Positions 61,698-64,000 of a stretch of 64,000 nucleotides of DNA are shown piece by piece. Source of the DNA: DASRFR01 sp035651455. GTDB taxonomy: Bacteria > Acidobacteriota > Terriglobia > Terriglobales > Acidobacteriaceae. A model generated the notes under the pieces. It was not told the DNA's origin and ran no database searches. It worked only from the letters and a program-made list of their open reading frames with translations. Numbering within the stretch: position 1 is the first letter of the stretch; every line of letters begins with the position of its first letter. Location: assembly GCA_035651455.1 (NCBI GenBank), contig DASRFR010000049.1:165587-229586 (forward strand), in the 5' to 3' direction. The translations under genes were made by a program, and so were the position numbers.

Positions 61698-64000
61698 ATG
61701 TTGGCAATGCGCGGCCGCCCGATGGGGCGGCTTTTTTACTTGTTGCTATCGATCATACTGACGACGGCAGTGTCGCATTCAGCGCCGGTGATGACGAGGA
61801 TCGTGGACACAGTTTTCCGGGCGGACGGCACGGCGGCCTCGGGAACGCTGCTGATCTCGTGGCCGGCATTCGTCACGGCCAGTGGTCAATCGGTAGCGGC
61901 AGGGACGAAAAGCGTCGCGCTCGGATCGGGCGGCGCGCTGCAGGTAGACCTGGCGGCGACAGCGGACGCGAGTCCGGCGGGAACGTATTACACGGTGGTG
62001 TTCCAGTTGGACGGCGGAACGGTGAAAACGCAGTACTGGGCGGTGGGCACGAGTTCGCCAACCACGCTGGCGGCGGTGCAGACGAGTCCGGGAACCGGGG
62101 CCACGACGTCGCAACTGGCGGCGAAACAGTACGTGGACAGCGTGGTTTCGACCAAAGCCAACGACACGCTGGTGGTACACCGCAGCGGGGGAGAAACAAT
62201 CGATGGCGTCAAGCAGTTCGCGGCTGCGCCGAGCGTGCCCACGCCGGCAGGGTTGAGCGATGCCGCCAACAAGGAATATGTGGATAGCGCCATTAGCGCA
62301 AAGGCGAGCGACGCGGTGGTGGTGCATAAGAGCGGGGCGGAGACCATCGAGGGATCGAAGCAGTTCGCGGTCGCTCCCAGCGTGCCGACGCCGGTGCTGG
62401 GCAATGATGCCGCGAATAAAGCTTACGTAGATACGGCAGTGATCAACGCGGGTAGCGGGTCCTATCTGCAGAAAACGGGCGACACGATGAGCGGTCCGCT
62501 GGTGTTGAGCGGAGATCCGACAGCGCCCAACCAGGCGAGCACGCGCAATTATGTAGATAACGGACTGGCGGGGAAAGCCAGCCTGACGGGTGGAGTGGTT
62601 CCAGTTAACCAGTTGGGGAGCGGCTCGGCAAACTCAACCACATGCTTGAAAGGAAATTCGAGTTGGGGAGCGTGCGGGACGAGCGCGAACGCGGTGTCGA
62701 TCCAGGGAGTCGCGGTGGACGCGACGGCTCCGACGGACGGCCAAGTCATCACCTATGAAGGCGCGAGCGGGTCGTACAAGCCGAAGGCGGGGGGAGGAAC
62801 GGGCCTCACAGCAGGCATGCAGGCAATCAAGTATGCGACCGACTTTAGCTGGAGCCAGTCGCCGAACTCAGACTTGAGCGTGCCGGGAACAAGGACGATC
62901 TCGCTCAGCGCATGTCCAGCGGGAGTGAGCGGATCAGAGCCGGAATACTGGGTGTACATCGCAGGGACGGGCACGGCGGAGGCGGCTAAGGTAACAGGCG
63001 GAAGCTGCGCCGGAGATGGAAAGCCGGGGACGCTGAACGTGACTACCGCGAACACGCACGCGGCAGGGTACACGGTGAGCAGCGCTTCGGCCGGCTTGCA
63101 AGAGGCGGTGATCGCGGCACGTTTTACGCCCAGCAATCCGCCAGGGACGTCGCAGGCAGGAAAGGTGATCGCGCCGCCTGGAGAATTGAAGGTGTACGCA
63201 CGGGTGTCGGTACGAAGCCCGGGGCAGACGATCGACTTCAGCGGATCGATTCTCGAGTGCTGGATGAACGACACCTGCATATTTGTGGGGGATACGTCGA
63301 ACTCAAATTTGATTACCGATGTGACGATTATCAATCCACGAGGGCGGCCAATGGTGGCGAACGGCACCAAGCCGATGATCGAAGTGAACGCCCAGAAAAC
63401 TCGGATCTTCAACGTGTCCACACGGTCGGCACCGACGCCCAACAGTTTTGGGTCCTACGTGCAGGTGGATGACGACCAAGCCTTCCTGCTGGATGGATTG
63501 GACACGAGCCTGGGGTACGGGGTGCGTTGCGACGCGAGCTTCTGCGGTTCGGCGGTGACAGCGCCGGGGCCATTCAACACGTGGTCGGCGGTGGGCTGGC
63601 TGAAGCATTTGAACATCTCGCCGCAGTGTGGTTCGAATGGCGTGGACTGGCAAAGCGGCAACACACTCCAGGTGAGCGACAGCGTGATCCAGGGATATTC
63701 GCAATTCGGCATCCGCGGCGGAGTGGCGCGCGGGGGATACGGAAACATCAAGCTGGACAACGTGTACATGGAAACCGGCTCGTGCACGAATCCCAAGGGC
63801 AACGTGGGGTCGGTCGGGGTCCTGGCGCAAGGCGGCCCGGTATATATCTCGGGCGGGGAGGGACCGCAGGGTGCGCTGCCGACGTATGCCACGGGCGGAG
63901 CATCGCAGTACTACTACTGGATTGTGCCCTACAACACGACGTATGGAGTGGGAGTGCCGCTGCTGGCGGGAACGGCATCGCCGGCAAATTCGAGTCCGGT
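61698..64000 (+). CDS. Tail-fibre-like protein (3' end outside window)
   Basis: The frame stays open for 767 codons to the window edge from the ATG at 61698, which has a GGAGGGG ribosome site. A signal-like hydrophobic stretch (about residues 11-29) follows the start. Two 49-residue repeats with xxYVDS, GGETIDG and KQFAxAPSVPTP cores come next, then a shorter unit with YLQKTGDTMSGPLVLSGDPTAPNQAST. The TGDTMSGPL and YVD motifs are classic phage tail-fibre elements. The later part, with ITDVTIINPRGRPMV, resembles beta-helix tailspike or pectate-lyase-like folds. A signal peptide is unusual for a virion protein and could mean a cell-surface role instead. Confidence 0.75.
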   Translation, partial: MLAMRGRPMGRLFYLLLSIILTTAVSHSAPVMTRIVDTVFRADGTAASGTLLISWPAFVTASGQSVAAGTKSVALGSGGALQVDLAATADASPAGTYYTVVFQLDGGTVKTQYWAVGTSSPTTLAAVQTSPGTGATTSQLAAKQYVDSVVSTKANDTLVVHRSGGETIDGVKQFAAAPSVPTPAGLSDAANKEYVDSAISAKASDAVVVHKSGAETIEGSKQFAVAPSVPTPVLGNDAANKAYVDTAVINAGSGSYLQKTGDTMSGPLVLSGDPTAPNQASTRNYVDNGLAGKASLTGGVVPVNQLGSGSANSTTCLKGNSSWGACGTSANAVSIQGVAVDATAPTDGQVITYEGASGSYKPKAGGGTGLTAGMQAIKYATDFSWSQSPNSDLSVPGTRTISLSACPAGVSGSEPEYWVYIAGTGTAEAAKVTGGSCAGDGKPGTLNVTTANTHAAGYTVSSASAGLQEAVIAARFTPSNPPGTSQAGKVIAPPGELKVYARVSVRSPGQTIDFSGSILECWMNDTCIFVGDTSNSNLITDVTIINPRGRPMVANGTKPMIEVNAQKTRIFNVSTRSAPTPNSFGSYVQVDDDQAFLLDGLDTSLGYGVRCDASFCGSAVTAPGPFNTWSAVGWLKHLNISPQCGSNGVDWQSGNTLQVSDSVIQGYSQFGIRGGVARGGYGNIKLDNVYMETGSCTNPKGNVGSVGVLAQGGPVYISGGEGPQGALPTYATGGASQYYYWIVPYNTTYGVGVPLLAGTASPANSSP
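62124..62546 (+). repeat. Tandem 49-aa tail-fibre repeats inside the ORF
   Basis: Two in-frame units of exactly 147 bp (62124-62270 and 62271-62417) and a shorter third of 129 bp (62418-62546) encode the YVD-type repeats. They are coding repeats and not CRISPR. Recombination between them could change the length of the protein. Confidence 0.7.

Noticed and set aside
62124..62546. CRISPR-like repeat array
   Set aside because: The units are in frame, diverged and part of one long ORF with tail-fibre motifs.

Overview
The window reads as a chromosomal segment of a soil-type member of the Acidobacteriota, probably close to Koribacter or Sulfotelmatobacter. This is inferred from protein style, not from a database search. 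Supporting signs are high GC, many small exported proteins of unknown function, a Ser/Thr kinase fused to a TolB-like beta-propeller, a HAF-repeat protein, BNR-repeat and PafA-type exported enzymes, and class II CoxL-type molybdenum hydroxylase genes. No rRNA, tRNA, CRISPR array, transposase or integrase gene was recognised.

Region by region. 1-2.9 kb: the end of an F-type ATP synthase operon (gamma, beta, epsilon). 2.9-4.7 kb: a MarR-DoxX pair with its own operator, then an exported GYRDG-repeat protein with a strong terminator. 5-17.8 kb: mostly housekeeping genes (3-hydroxyacyl-CoA dehydrogenase, WalJ-like MBL protein, methionine aminopeptidase, dihydroorotate dehydrogenase, seryl-tRNA synthetase). 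Exported proteins are mixed in: a Met/His-rich putative outer-membrane protein, a BNR beta-propeller, a PafA-like phosphatase and a c-type cytochrome. 17.9-19.4 kb: a LolA-like protein and small unknown proteins. 19.7-25.6 kb: a tight operon for a three-subunit molybdenum hydroxylase, a membrane protein and a benzoate-CoA-ligase-like enzyme. 25.6-32.5 kb: small proteins, a GAF protein, LarB, a BON protein, an ABM monooxygenase, an adenosine-specific-kinase family protein, a HEAT protein and adenylosuccinate lyase.

32.8-37.3 kb: a MarR regulator, apparently on a leaderless transcript, followed by two tandem ClC chloride-transport proteins with CBS domains. 37.4-50.9 kb: a membrane-anchored trypsin-like protease, a glutaredoxin gene broken by an in-frame stop, glutaminyl-tRNA synthetase, a cupin, a CPA2 antiporter, FabG, an XRE regulator, pirin, an FmdB zinc ribbon, RsmI, a dicarboxylate symporter and a YqeY protein. 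51-58.2 kb: an exported alpha/beta hydrolase, an ankyrin protein, a PLP trans-sulfuration enzyme, a HAF-repeat protein and the kinase-propeller.

58.2-64 kb differs from the rest and looks phage-derived. It has a LexA/CI-like S24 repressor with a palindromic operator, and a divergent sigma-70-type promoter driving a small gene that ends in a strong terminator. These are followed by a zinc-ribbon protein, a sigma-region-4-like regulator, a small possible terminase-type protein, a dual-specificity phosphatase and a tail-fibre-like protein that runs off the end of the window. Third-codon-position use shifts towards G here. No integrase, portal or large terminase is visible, so it may be a domesticated remnant or the edge of a larger prophage. 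It is the best candidate for an undescribed system in this window.
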